Below are positions 37,601 to 45,280 of a stretch of 49,549 bases of DNA, piece after piece. How positions within the stretch are numbered: the stretch's first letter is position 1; each line of letters starts with the position of its first letter. Origin of the DNA: Acanthaster planci (Eukaryota; Echinodermata; Asteroidea; Valvatida; Acanthasteridae). The DNA is taken from NCBI RefSeq assembly GCF_001949145.1, contig NW_019091404.1:217216-266764 (forward strand), given 5' to 3'. The notes under the pieces were generated by a model, which saw only the letters and a list, made by a program, of their open reading frames with translations, was not told the origin of the DNA and did not search any database. The position numbers and the translations under genes were made by a program.

Positions 37601-40195
37601 TGCGGTAGGAAGTACACCGTACATGTATAAGTACGACTGGTTTTCATCACAATGTGTACAAAATCGTAAATGTAATGGCACTGAATGGCCACCTGGTACT
37701 GTTACATAATAACAGTAATGTCATTCCCATTTGAAACGTGACTTTGTCAGTTGTCACTGATTGAGTAGGCACTTATGTACATGTACATCGTCATTGCATG
37801 TAGATTAGATTGTACATGCCTCCTTTTCCCCTGGTCTTGGAATTCATGGGATCAAGTCCCACTACATCCTTATTACTAGCCTTGTCCAAGCATTGAGGTA
37901 GAAAGGCAGTCTCGGTTATTTTGTCTCGAAGACACAGAAGGCTGACATAACAGATGATCACCACAAGATTGACACCAAGATCCCTCTAACAGTGGCTTGA
38001 CTTGTCTGGTTCTGAGTCCCTGTCTATAGTGTCTTTGTACTTAACCAAGTTTCATTTCAGCACAATTCAAGGCTTATCCCAAAGTCAAACAATCGGATTT
38101 TGACCAAAGTGGCAACACGCTTTATCCTGCAGTGTACAAATCTGATTATGTGACTGTTACACTTAAGCTTTTGGAGCTGTGGGGCAAAAAACTCACTGTA
38201 GAAGTTCCACTGTCACTTCCTGTTTGCAGGCTTTTTTTACAAAGGGACTTTTACTGACAAAAAAGTTTGCTTACAGTGACAAAAATCTTTGGCAAAGACT
38301 ACCAGGTTATTATAAACTGTATAAAGTAGCAACACACAATACATGCAGGTGCTCAGCTACATGTGCGTATTAACAAAAAATGCTGGACTTTACAACCAAG
38401 ACATCAAAAAGGTACTTCAGAAACTAAGAGCAACATCATGACATAAGATGACTGACATACTGAACACTGACGTAAATGCAGTACGCATTTAAAAACTCAC
38501 TGTGTATTGTACGTCTAATACGGCCGTTTCACAATAGTGCGCCACCAAGAGTTTGCAACGAGTTGGCCAATCATGGTGCACGAAATTTGTCGACCCAATG
38601 CGCGTTTGAAAAGGGTCGACAAATTTCACGCGTTATGGATTGGCCAACGTGTTGCAAACTCTTGGTGGCGCGCTATTGTGAATCGCCCGTATTGTCAAAT
38701 TTTGACCAACTGTAATCCTTTACATAGGAAACCAATTTGTCACAGCTGAGTATGAGTAACACTTCAGCTGCCAATCACCAAATGGCAATTCTCAGTTTGA
38801 CACAGGATACATGTCTGAGCACAGGTGGTACATGTACATGAATAGTACACACACGTGTACATGTTTGAACTTATGCACATGTACTGTACATGTGTCTCCA
38901 TCTTGCGGCTCAAATTCCATGTTCAGTGCATGGGAACGCTGTACACATTTGAGAAAATACGTGTACATGTAAGGTGCAGGGTTTGGCTTTGGGAACAAGT
39001 GCTTCAGTAGTTGTCTGTATTATCAATGTCTGCCATCACTGCCTGGAGGTCTCTGAAGATTAAAACTGAGCCTGGATATTGCTACTGTTGCCCTACATTC
39101 TGAACAGCCCTGTGAGCCATGCCATTCAAACAATGACAAACCTTCAGTGGATAAGCCAAAAGATTGAACGGCAGATATAAGCCTATATTATATACAACGT
39201 AACCACGCATCTGACACGTCTGACCCGATTGCAGGGTTTGGCACCTAGCAGTATTCTCTTTCGTGGTGCAGCAAAGTTGCAAACTCCACTCAATGACCCT
39301 TTTCTCTGAGCCAGACACTCCCCCCCCCAAAAAAAAAAAAACACAGCAAGCTTGTTGTTCCTAAGAGAGCTAGCATTAATCCACTCTGAACTAAGTTCTA
39401 TGAATAAGAAGGTTTTTCCTTTTTTTTAACAGGCTGACTAAGACGGGGAGAAGAAGTAATATGTCTGTTCAGGTGGCAGACATTCACACAACTTCCTCTC
39501 GTGTAACAGTACACCTCAGGGAAGCAGCAGGCTGAACATGTTTAGTGTAGGCTCAGATACATCCTTATTTAAAGGAAGACGGAAGGTTTTCTTTACAATG
39601 GTAACAGGTTGGATATAAGTTATAACACCCTCACTGTGGAGGAACTAACTTCCATGGTCTACTGGTGTAAAACAAGGCCTCAGGGAAAAACTGCATTTGT
39701 TTTAAAAATATGATACTGTTTCAGCATGTTCAGAGAAGATTCTACAAAACGATTCATAAACCTTCCCTCGAACAGAATGTATTTGGTGTGACAAAATCCA
39801 TGAGCTAAGCTGAACTGCTAAAATCTAAACACACTGCTGTTAGAATCATGAAAGCAAAAGATCACCACAGCAGCTCAGAAGTGACCTCGTAAATTTAACA
39901 ACATAGTTCAAACAATGACCATTTCTATTAATTTTATGCCACCCACCCCAAATGAAAAATCCTCTCGCAACATCAGTCACCACAATGACCACGCGATCGA
40001 CCAGCTCGAACAAGCCGGCTGGCTATTTATGTTACACGGTGGGGTCAGACTTGTAGTCGGACACTTATTTAAAAAATAATATTTCTCCGGCTAAAACGGT
40101 TTCGAGTTCCACAAATCACTCACCAGTTCCGCGTCAAACTCTGCACCGGCGCTGCTCACCAGAACGGCGGCCAGGGCAACGATTACGGCGGCCAT
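4314..40195 (-). CDS. HSPG2: Perlecan-like heparan sulfate proteoglycan core protein, N-terminal part (six exons, 3' part off window)
   Basis: Joined exons on the minus strand are 40195-40124, 14939-14672, 13266-13151, 12688-12630, 12267-12107 and 4652-4314. All junctions are GT-AG and the phases agree (0, 1, 0, 2, 1), giving 338 complete residues with no stop. Order: signal peptide 1-18; acidic linker with RHRR at 75-78 and Ser-Gly at 99-100 and 107-108; SEA domain about 115-223; Pro/Thr linker 227-260; LDLa repeats at 261-296 and 302-338, each with six cysteines and an SDE calcium motif. Signal peptide, glycosaminoglycan-site segment, SEA and LDLa in this order is the known start of perlecan, a secreted basement-membrane proteoglycan that binds laminin, collagen IV and growth factors. 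The Ig, laminin and LG modules expected of the family would be left of the window. Alternatives are another SEA-LDLa secreted protein, or extra cassette exons that I missed. Confidence 0.75.
6662..6839. repeat. 89-bp tandem duplication carrying a palindromic double E-box
   Basis: Two near-identical head-to-tail copies, 6662-6750 and 6751-6839. Each carries the perfect 12-base palindrome CAGGTGCACCTG (6672-6683 and 6761-6772), which contains the E-boxes CAGGTG and CACCTG. Few differences separate the copies, so the duplication is recent. Confidence 0.85.
8145..8164. repeat. Composite C11A9 homopolymer tract
   Basis: Eleven C followed by nine A. It is one of seven C runs of at least nine bases on the plus strand inside the perlecan-like gene, five of which continue directly into an A run. 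Confidence 0.9.
9030..9130. repeat. 20-bp tandem repeat, five copies
   Basis: The unit AACTTGGAACTTCTCACAAC is repeated five times. The first copy has one extra T and the last ends in AAG. The four later copies are almost identical. Confidence 0.9.
9970..10099. mobile_element. Small palindromic element, copy 1
   Basis: The left arm reads GTGTCTGAATTACTTGG, then CTGTGGCTTGAAATTAC. The right arm read as reverse complement gives a close match (GTGCCTGAAGTACATTTAC, then TCGGCTATGACTTGAAATTAC). A second copy lies at 11603-11693. No coding capacity; foldback MITE type. Confidence 0.6.
11603..11693. mobile_element. Small palindromic element, copy 2
   Basis: Its left arm (GGTCTGAATTACTTGGCC, then GTAGCTTGAAATTAC) matches the left arm of the element at 9970. 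Its right arm is the inverted counterpart (GATTTCAAGCCACAGCT). The spacer is shorter than in copy 1. Confidence 0.6.
12107..12267 (-). CDS. HSPG2: Perlecan-like exon 5: end of SEA domain
   Basis: A 161-base exon between acceptor CATCGCCAG and donor GTAAGTAA. It encodes 53 residues including PREDGYIEAQFDLGSEVV and ending LLEFSPVS. The aspartate/leucine-Gly-Ser-Glu strand followed by a helix (LRRALESKI) is the C-terminal half of a SEA fold. It leaves one base, which joins the LDLa exon in phase. Confidence 0.75.
12360..12560. repeat. Degenerate CAAGTC/GACTTG-rich inverted repeat region
   Basis: Within intron 4 (12268-12629). Motifs such as ATCACAAGTC, CCAAGTCA and CTCAAGTCGCAAGT occur in the left half. 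Their inverted forms (GACTTGTGA, GACTTGTGATGGACC, ACTTGCGATGGACC) occur in the right half. It looks like an old foldback element; boundaries are uncertain. Confidence 0.45.
12630..12688 (-). CDS. HSPG2: Perlecan-like exon 4: middle of SEA domain
   Basis: A 59-base exon between acceptor TTTTTCAG and donor GTAAGTG. It encodes VEAIYTEIPGPQFVTVLQF and leaves two bases for a split Ile. In perlecan SEA domains this is the helix-to-strand stretch with the Ile-Pro-Gly turn, which is visible here as EIPGPQ. Confidence 0.75.
13151..13266 (-). CDS. HSPG2: Perlecan-like exon 3: start of SEA domain
   Basis: The acceptor is TTCCCAG and the donor GTATGT; 116 bases. It completes a split Ala codon and then encodes 38 residues starting AVAYYRIRLLIMNVKYTLDL and ending SISSR. 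The pattern matches the first strand and helix of the perlecan SEA domain. The frame continues directly into the next exon at phase 0. Confidence 0.75.
13540..13900 (+). mobile_element. Possible LINE 3' end
   Basis: T-rich, gene-poor sequence ending in AATAAAACTAAAACTGAAAA followed by an A run. This resembles the simple-repeat tails of CR1/L2-type LINEs. No reverse transcriptase frame is present. Confidence 0.3.
14079..14318. repeat. 34-37-bp minisatellite, seven copies
   Basis: Each unit starts GGCCTTGG, then RACTCATTTCATGGGATCTG, and ends in an A run of 4-7 bases. Copies start at 14079, 14113, 14150, 14185, 14220, 14257 and 14292. Length variation is mostly in the A run. It lies in intron 2, about 350 bases from exon 2. 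Confidence 0.9.
14672..14939 (-). CDS. HSPG2: Perlecan-like exon 2: acidic glycosaminoglycan-attachment segment
   Basis: The exon begins after a pyrimidine-rich acceptor ending CCCTGCCAG and ends at a GTAGGT donor, 268 bases, phase 0 to 1. It encodes 89 residues starting DEGYLPFTKEKAPLQED. It is rich in Glu and Asp, carries a basic RSRHRR cluster that resembles a furin-type site, and ends with two Ser-Gly dipeptides in acidic surroundings (DLEGSGTEEPIGSGTE). Vertebrate perlecan domain I has Ser-Gly-Asp sites for heparan sulfate at the same place, directly before the SEA domain. That these serines carry chains is inference. Confidence 0.75.
14994..15009. repeat. Composite C10A6 tract
   Basis: Ten C followed by six A, about 55 bases upstream of exon 2 in transcription order. 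On the transcribed sense strand it reads U6G10. Confidence 0.9.
15527..15750. mobile_element. MITE with GGCCAATTTCA/TGCTTAAGC ends
   Basis: The left end reads GGCCAATTTCATAGAGCTG, then CTTAAGC. The right end, as reverse complement, reads GGGGCCAATTTCACAAAATT, then TGCTTAAGC. The element is about 224 bases with internal CTTAAGC repeats and no open frame. No clear target duplication was found. Confidence 0.65.
15884..16114. mobile_element. MITE with GGTAATTCCAGAAATTAGGGG ends, copy A
   Basis: Terminal inverted repeats are GGTAATTCCAGAAATTAGGG on the left and GGTAATTCCAGAAATTAGGG read from the right. The interior has GTGTCCCTGTTACATCTGAC. The first 15 bases of the end are also present just upstream, at 15863-15877. 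It is the same family as the copy at 26316-26548, which is in the opposite orientation. Confidence 0.75.
17934..17950. repeat. Composite C9A8 tract
   Basis: Nine C followed by eight A, the same composition as the tracts at 8145, 14994 and 39320. Confidence 0.9.
18105..18175 (-). ncRNA. Penelope-type terminus with hammerhead-like core
   Basis: On the minus strand the sequence reads CTGACGA (18153-18147), one A, then GGGCTG, loop AGCACG, CAGTCC, then GAAAC (18127-18123). The six-base arms can pair with one G-U, giving the two conserved hammerhead boxes around stem II. The extra A after CTGACGA is non-canonical. I cannot fit stem III and the cleavage site with confidence; a perfect palindrome, TGAGTATACTCA, follows directly. 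Hammerhead motifs in Penelope-like retroelements and retrozymes are known. No reverse transcriptase frame is nearby, so this is probably a solo terminus. Confidence 0.4.
22563..22778. repeat. 24-bp minisatellite, nine near-identical copies
   Basis: The unit GCCTGAATTAGTGGACTACA plus CTCG is repeated nine times. One copy has a single C-to-T change and the last diverges at its final base. Because 24 is a multiple of three, a plus-strand frame (22483-22803) reads PELVDYTR repeatedly. It lies in intron 1, antisense to the perlecan-like gene. I regard the frame as a by-product. Confidence 0.95.
22901..23062. mobile_element. hAT-like MITE with CAGTGGCGTAACTA ends
   Basis: The left end is CAGTGGCGTAACTAC; the right end as reverse complement is CAGTGGCGTAACTAG. 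The flanking octamers AGTGCACG (22893-22900) and AGCCCACG (23063-23070) match at six of eight positions, as a degraded 8-bp target duplication would. The element is 162 bases, C-rich internally on the right side, with no coding capacity. Confidence 0.7.
26316..26548. mobile_element. MITE with GGTAATTCCAGAAATTAGGGG ends, copy B (inverted)
   Basis: Its reverse complement matches the element at 15884-16114 along nearly its whole length, including the GTGTCCCTGTTACA, TTTGGCAGGTAATTT and AACTTACAAAATCA blocks. The ends are GGTAATTCCAGAAATTAGGG on the left and GGTAATTCCAGAAATAAGTG read from the right. Confidence 0.75.
27660..27800 (-). mobile_element. tRNA-derived SINE-like fragment
   Basis: On the minus strand, GCAGTGGTACCAACTTGCC is followed about 40 bases later by GGGTTAGAATCCCGCCCAGG. 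These resemble a Pol III A-box region and a B-box (GGTTCRANTCC, two differences). The TTGCCTCACTTTC...GGGTTNGAATCCC layout is common in invertebrate tRNA-SINEs. The boundaries and tail are not clear. Confidence 0.4.
30560..30820 (+). mobile_element. LINE-like 3' tail
   Basis: The sequence GCAACGCAAATTTCCTGAAG followed by GACAAATAAATAAATTTGAA and TAGAATTGAATGG has the form of a CR1/Jockey-type LINE 3' end with a short TTGAA-type terminal repeat. A 22-base segment containing GGTTACAGCAAAAGG is duplicated within it (about 30644-30690). No reverse transcriptase frame was found. Confidence 0.4.
33222..33258. repeat. (ACATGT)n hexanucleotide repeat
   Basis: Six consecutive copies of the self-complementary hexamer ACATGT, with a further two-copy block at about 33272-33287. 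This is the longest run of a palindrome found throughout the window. Confidence 0.9.
38521..38689. mobile_element. 169-bp foldback element flanked by TA
   Basis: The arms 38521-38596 and 38613-38689 are near-perfect inverted copies around a 16-base loop. They include AGTTTGCAACGAGTTGGCCA on the left and its counterpart TGGCCAACGTGTTGCAAACT on the right. TA lies immediately outside both ends (38519-38520 and 38690-38691), as expected of a Tc1/mariner-type target duplication. It has no coding capacity. A transcript would fold into one long hairpin. Confidence 0.8.
39320..39341. repeat. Composite C9A13 tract
   Basis: Nine C followed by thirteen A, about 780 bases downstream of exon 1 within intron 1 in transcription order. 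Confidence 0.9.
40124..40195 (-). CDS. HSPG2: Perlecan-like exon 1: start codon and signal peptide
   Basis: Read on the minus strand, the ATG at 40195 sits in a good context (G at -3 and +4). It opens a 24-codon exon beginning MAAVIVALAAVLVSSAGA, a hydrophobic core ending in an Ala-X-Ala-like signal peptidase site, followed by EFDAEL. The exon ends at a strong donor, GTGAGTG, in phase 0. An upstream out-of-frame ATG lies 52 bases before the start (A at 40247); whether it is transcribed is unknown because the transcription start cannot be placed. The surrounding 60 bases are GC-rich compared with the flanks. Confidence 0.72.
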
Positions 40196-43100
40196 ACCGC
40201 GGCGGGACACGATCGTTAACTTCAGTCTTCCAGTGGTCGAAGATCATATTTTTTTCAGGCCTCCCAATCAGCCTAGAAGAACGCCAGTACCAGCTCCACC
40301 GAAGTTTTTAACAGCAGACCCACAAGTCAAGGTGTACGTGAGTGGAACAGCAGAGGATAATTTCTGAAAAGTCACTTGATAATTTGATTAGTTGATCGTT
40401 GAGTGACACAGCGAGTTACAATCCAAGCTTCTCGCGGCCTCAGTGAGCATCGACATTGCACATGGCATCTGTTGCACGCCTGAAATTGCTGGTCCTGCGC
40501 TGATGATGACAGCCAAAAGGCGTAGCCTCAGTCGACGATAGCAGGTCTAGCTTTCTGCAGAGATAGCTACGGCTGCAGGAATCTTTCAGATCCCAGCTGC
40601 TTGATCTGTGTAAATCAAGCCCATTTCAGTCCCAAAAGGGTAGCCAAAACCAGTTGTCCAGCAATCGTCACCCGTTCGTGAAGGGGGTGTCTCCGTAACT
40701 GAATCCCATTAAACAAAACCGGCAATACGGAACGTGTACTTTGTACGTCGCGATTTGCTCTAATTGGATAGTCCATTAGTTTTACAGGGGTGGCGGGAAA
40801 GTTCTGAAAAGGGGGCTGCTTACTCAGTTGTTCATCTTACGCACACCGACCCTTCAGTTCTTCTCCAAGTAGTCCCATCAAATAACGATGAAGTAATTTT
40901 TAGAGCATTTCTCAATTGTTCACTTCAAAATCAAAGTCTAAATGTTGAGCAGCTGGCAGGGAATTCCCCTATATTAAAATGGACGGAGCTACATAAAACA
41001 GGTGCACCGGTTGCACCAAGCATGTGCTCTCGTCTCTTTACGAATAGTTTTACAACAAACTTTTTTTCAGAATAGACGATACCTCAATCTTGGGGGGGGG
41101 CAGCGAAAATGCATGTGTTCTCTCATCCCGAATGAAAATACCAGTTCTGCATGTGTTTTATTCCTCCATGCTTTCACTCGGCAATGGAATATCTTGAACA
41201 CGAAGTGAGAAAGCGGCGGGGAACCGGCGGACGCAGATGTAACCACTATTTGCAGAGCAATTACATAACACCTATCCAAACAAACCTCAGTTCGAATTCC
41301 TTTAGCGACGATATCATGAGTTTTGCGTGAATCATGGGTGATGTTTACAGATAACTTTTTAAAATGAGCCAGCATGAATTTGTACAGGATTACGGGAGGG
41401 GGTGCATAATGAAAAAAAACGAGCACTATGCTGCAGGGTCGATTTCTGATAGGCAATGCCACACAGCCAGACGGTTGACTTCCCCTTTTCGATAAGCCAT
41501 TCTGACTTGGAACAACTCTTTTCTATAAAACTAACACTGCGACATGTTGTGTTACCGTTTGTTTCTTTTTCTACTTATTGAACTCTTAATGCAGGAAACG
41601 ACACAGACCGCACTGTGCACGGAGGCCAAATTTACCAGACCATGTCAAATCCACTGCTTGGACAACACTGCCTCTCAGGAAGATGAGCCAACTTTTTTTC
41701 ATCCAACGAGGGGAAACATTTCAAAAATGGCTGAAAGGGACGTAATAGGCCTACCCCTATTTAGTGCTCGAGGGCGAGTAAAGGTTGAGTTCCCGTGCAA
41801 TCCGGGGAGCGAATATATGCACATAGTGTCACCGTCGATCGGTCCCTCTAAAAGCCCAGAATCGGGGGGGGGGGTCGATTCTGTCGGGAGAAAATAAAAA
41901 AGAATTATGAAATAGGCTTCACTTCCAAAGCTTATAATTGGCAAAATATTGAGCTCGTAATTTCTGTTCAAGTTTGATTAATTCGTACGAAATTCGTGCC
42001 GCATATGAACCTGTGTTTCACTTCAAATACTCTTTATAATAGCCAACTACGTGTATAGGCCTAATGCAAAATTCCATACTTGTCCCGAATAATGTTTTTG
42101 CCGTCTCGCATCGACAGTAAAGGCATGTGGTTTGTTTTAAATACTATCAAACACCCCCTCTGGTCCACTAAAACCACAAAAAAAGAGAAAAACCATTCCA
42201 GACAGCTATCCTCCGCTGTTTGTTTTCATCAATGCCGCGCTCAGATAAGGGTGAAAAGTGAATGCGGAGGTGGAAAAAACGTAGACTACAAAAGCAACAA
42301 CAAGGTGAACGGCCCTAACGCAAGCGCTGCTGTAAGTTCAATTAAAAGAAATGACGATGGTGACATGACATTACCACTGCATGTCAATATTTATATGAAA
42401 CGATGCCATGTTCGTCAACAATTGTTAGGATCCGATTCTCGGAGGTGGTGAAATATTTAAACACTCGCAATGACACGGAGTTCATGACCCAGATTAACAC
42501 GAATCCTTTGTTCAGTTATTGCGTCTTCCTATCCTTGGCAAAGGTAAATTGGAAAGAACAAAGAATCGTTTGTTTGGGAAATTTGTAATTTCCAGCGTAA
42601 AAATGTAGAGCATCCGTTCTGAAGTGACTAGCGCTTTGCTCAATGTATGCCTTGCGTTGGAATCCCTGCGTGCACAGCTGAATTTGAGAAATGCAAGCAC
42701 TCCTACGTCCCATATTTTGTTTGATCACAGAAAGGCACCTCTTGTTATTATGAAGCCGTCCGATTTCCTCTTTCCTGTGCACGCGATAAGACAGAAAATC
42801 TGAGGCAAACTGTAGGAAATTAGAAGTGAGGGGGAAAATTGTGAAGAAATGTTCGTCTTGAGGAGTGAGAGGTAAAACTGTGACGGAAACTTTCGGGGAA
42901 AAAATCCTGGAATATGGAGGGGACTATCTCGTCCGCACACACATCAGCGCGGGTAGAGGTACAATGGACCCCAGGTATAAAGAGGAAGTGACTAGATACT
43001 AACCCGTGAAAGTATAAAGAGGCAGAAGACAGGAGGAACAGGAACTGTACACCGCGCTAGGCTTATTTATTACTGAGTTGCTCTACTCTAGAAAAGGGAA

Positions 43101-44680
43101 CCATACATACGGAGTAGAACCTCGTGCTGTGATTCAGAAAGGGCATTCATGACTGAGAATCATGTTCATAGGTTTTCAAGTAGCCCGAAGCATGCCCGGA
43201 GCTACCCCCAGAGCTTTGGGGCCGGGATTGTCGTCCACCGCGCTACGAACACCACACTGCTGGGGGGATGGCCAGAGCCCGACATATATTTTCATATCCT
43301 CGAAAATTTCTTTCACTTTTTAGTCACTCTTCACCATAATACACTGTTGAAACATTGTATATTCGATATTTTAAACCCTTTTACAGTGATCTTATGGGTT
43401 CATTGACTGTTTTTAACTCTCGCCTGCTGATTCAACACTTCCGAGACCATTCTTGGTGGATGACTCAGCGCTGATTGGGCTCAGTATCTGCCCCTTCAGT
43501 TTGGCGTGGGGTCCCGAATTCGTTTCGATCCTTGCGGTTCCATCTGAAAATTCGTCTAGCTGGGTAAAGTCTTTTATGTCTGTTTCCGATAACCCGCGAA
43601 ACATCTGATCCCGCAAGATTGTTTTCATTACAAAGAAGCCAAACCATTTATAGTTGTTTCTATAAAAAATAATCACTGTCTTGTGTCTATAATATTGGTT
43701 TGCGTTAATTGTGCAGATTCAAACTATTTTTCTGTCGTGTTCCTTCAAAACTCGCTTTATTAGAAAACAAAGAATAATAAGGTTACAGAGCCGACCCTTA
43801 ATTTCTGTTAAGTTACAAAGCTGTAACGAGTAATGAATCAACAAATTTAACAAATTAATGAAACAACATAAAGACCAAATCAGCTGCAAGGATCGCCAAA
43901 TTCAAACAATACACACACATTAAAATGTACCCGAAGCAAACTTCAAGCTACCTGAAATTTTGGCCCACCGTTTAGGCGGTAAAACGGGAAACTGTTAACT
44001 TTTTAGAGATAAGAGCGACGATCCATAACAAATAGCATCTTACTCCATGGCTCGGCTCGGCAGAGTCACGTCCGAAACGGCTTTTAAACTCACGCGATGT
44101 GTCTTTATGGCAGTTGGGGGAATCCTTTGTTGCCATATCTGATCCATCTGATGAGTCATTCCCAAACTAGTGGCCACCTGTCGAGGGTATCCATGATTGA
44201 CGAGTCTGAGTGCTACTAGTGTTTGCATCATCAACCGAGGTCATCTGTGTCGAGTGGTCCGACAACGCTTATAATTGCTTCTCTCTGCATGGACACTAAT
44301 ACTGCTCCCCTGGTGTTATCGATACTGGGTGTTCCGTCTTCAAAACACAACCATAAATTCCTCTCAATTTGTAAATGTCTCGGGGATGGATTACCCACCT
44401 ACAGTCAAGAAGTTTGTTTTAGTTTCGGTGAATTGCATTTTATTACGTTAGAATCATACGATTGGCTCAGGTAGCAATCGGTGTTGACACATAGAAATCA
44501 TGAAAAATACTTAACAAATTTATTTCAGTTTGTAGAACGATTACACTTACTCAGCAGCATTGCTGATCATACCCGAAACTCGTTTACCCGTCCAGGCCAG
44601 AGGCGTTCGAGTGCCGCGATAAACGCACTATGCATTGGAAAGGCGCCACCAACCGGTGAAAGTTGTTTTCACGGCAACTG
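40196..44680. other. Intergenic region between divergent perlecan-like and kelch genes
   Basis: About 4.5 kb upstream of both genes, so it should hold both promoters. No TATA box is evident near either start. On the minus strand a CCAAT motif occurs at about 40763-40767. G runs occur at about 41092-41100 and 41865-41874. Open frames of 100-130 residues (for example minus 41067-41462, plus 42080-42451) are not recognisable. Possible transposase and unassigned coding-like fragments are reported at 44040-44234 and 43413-43676. Confidence 0.45.
44040..44234 (-). pseudogene. Possible relic of a transposase helix-turn-helix
   Basis: A 64-residue minus-strand frame includes ALRLVNHGYPRQVATSLGMT followed by HQMDQIWQQR. 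The spacing of hydrophobic residues and the RQVA..LGM core resemble the paired-like helix-turn-helix at the start of Tc1-type transposases. No DDE/D catalytic part follows and the frame stops soon after. Chance similarity is possible. Confidence 0.25.
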
Positions 44681-44690
44681 ACCAATCAGA
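44681..44690 (+). promoter_or_regulatory. CCAAT box upstream of the kelch gene
   Basis: ACCAATCAGA is a full NF-Y-type CCAAT motif, about 210 bases upstream of the proposed first exon's donor. A second CCAAT lies at 44713-44717. Nearby are GGCAAC and AGCAAC half-sites of the RFX X-box type (about 44673 and 44780), which are too imperfect to call. Confidence 0.45.
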
Positions 44691-44749
44691 GACGAGCACA
44701 ATCATCCCTTGGACCAATTGTGTTGCGGATGTTGGACTGAGCACTTTCT

Positions 44750-44898
44750 CGGTGGGACATTTAAATGGCAACAGGTGCGTAGCAACGGCGTCGGGGAAAT
44801 GAACGGACAACAGGCGCTTGGATGAAACTGTCACCGTGACAAGCTGCCCTTTGAATGTTTAGAAATCAGAACTCGTCGGAATTTCTGATAACTTGAAG
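44750..44898 (+). other. Proposed 5' untranslated exon of the kelch gene (start not determined)
   Basis: A strong donor, ACTTGAAG/GTAAGG, lies at 44898/44899. It pairs naturally with the acceptor TTTTCTTCCTCAG/G at 45619/45620, just before the kelch start codon. The 5' boundary given is a guess; only the donor is supported by the sequence. Confidence 0.4.
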
Positions 44899-45069
44899 GT
44901 AAGGGGGCGGTCAGTTTATTGAGTAAAATTTTCTGAAGAAAAATAAAGAATTTAGACTTGTAGTTATTGATTCTCCAGTAGTAATTTTTTCGTAATAAAT
45001 TTTGAAATGTAACTCTCACGTCTACAACTTACAAGTACAACCTCCTTTGTTAACCTTTGCAACCATCAT

Positions 45070-45127
45070 CGTGATTATGTACTCCCAGAACTGGAAGGTT
45101 CATACAGTTCTGGAAGTAATGATCACG
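45070..45127 (+). repeat. Short stem-loop in the kelch gene intron
   Basis: The arms 45070-45093 and 45105-45127 pair over about 23 positions with one G-U, one bulge and one C-A mismatch, around an 11-base loop. The central stem is CCAGAACTG/CAGTTCTGG. Its size is close to a microRNA precursor. No known microRNA seed is recognised. Confidence 0.55.
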
Positions 45128-45234
45128 CAAGGTACATGAATTATACATGTATCATGCTGCTACAGGTTATGGGATAGTAACCATGCTTATTTATTGCACC
45201 TCAAGTGGTACCTTGCCTTCCTAGCCTAGCCCTA

Positions 45235-45280
45235 CTCTCACTCCCGCTCTTAATTAAGGATGGAGTGGGAGTGAGAGTCT
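45235..45280. repeat. Inverted repeat ACTCTCACTCCC/GGGAGTGAGAGT
   Basis: A 12-base perfect inverted repeat separated by about 20 bases, in the same intron as the stem-loop at 45070. It could form a hairpin in the pre-mRNA; no function is evident. Confidence 0.6.

Larger units (their letters stand above)
14940..40123 (-). other. Intron 1 of the perlecan-like gene (about 25.2 kb)
   Basis: The intron separates the signal-peptide exon from the acidic-segment exon; phases match across it. I found no nested protein-coding gene; the longest open frames, up to about 146 residues, match nothing I know. It is rich in MITEs, SINE/LINE relics, the 24-bp minisatellite, C-runs and ACATGT palindromes. Stretches without a named feature (for example 16115-17930, 18170-20490, 23070-24950, 28000-30500 and 33430-37700) hold only stop-broken frames and unassigned sequence. 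Confidence 0.55.

Noticed and set aside
37835-37870. B-box-like GGGATCAAGTCCC
   Set aside because: No A-box at a suitable distance and no SINE tail.
42600-42680. tRNA-like segment (GTAGAGCATCCG, then GTTGGAATCCC)
   Set aside because: Only two short box-like matches with no stem pairing and no tail; too weak to list as a feature.
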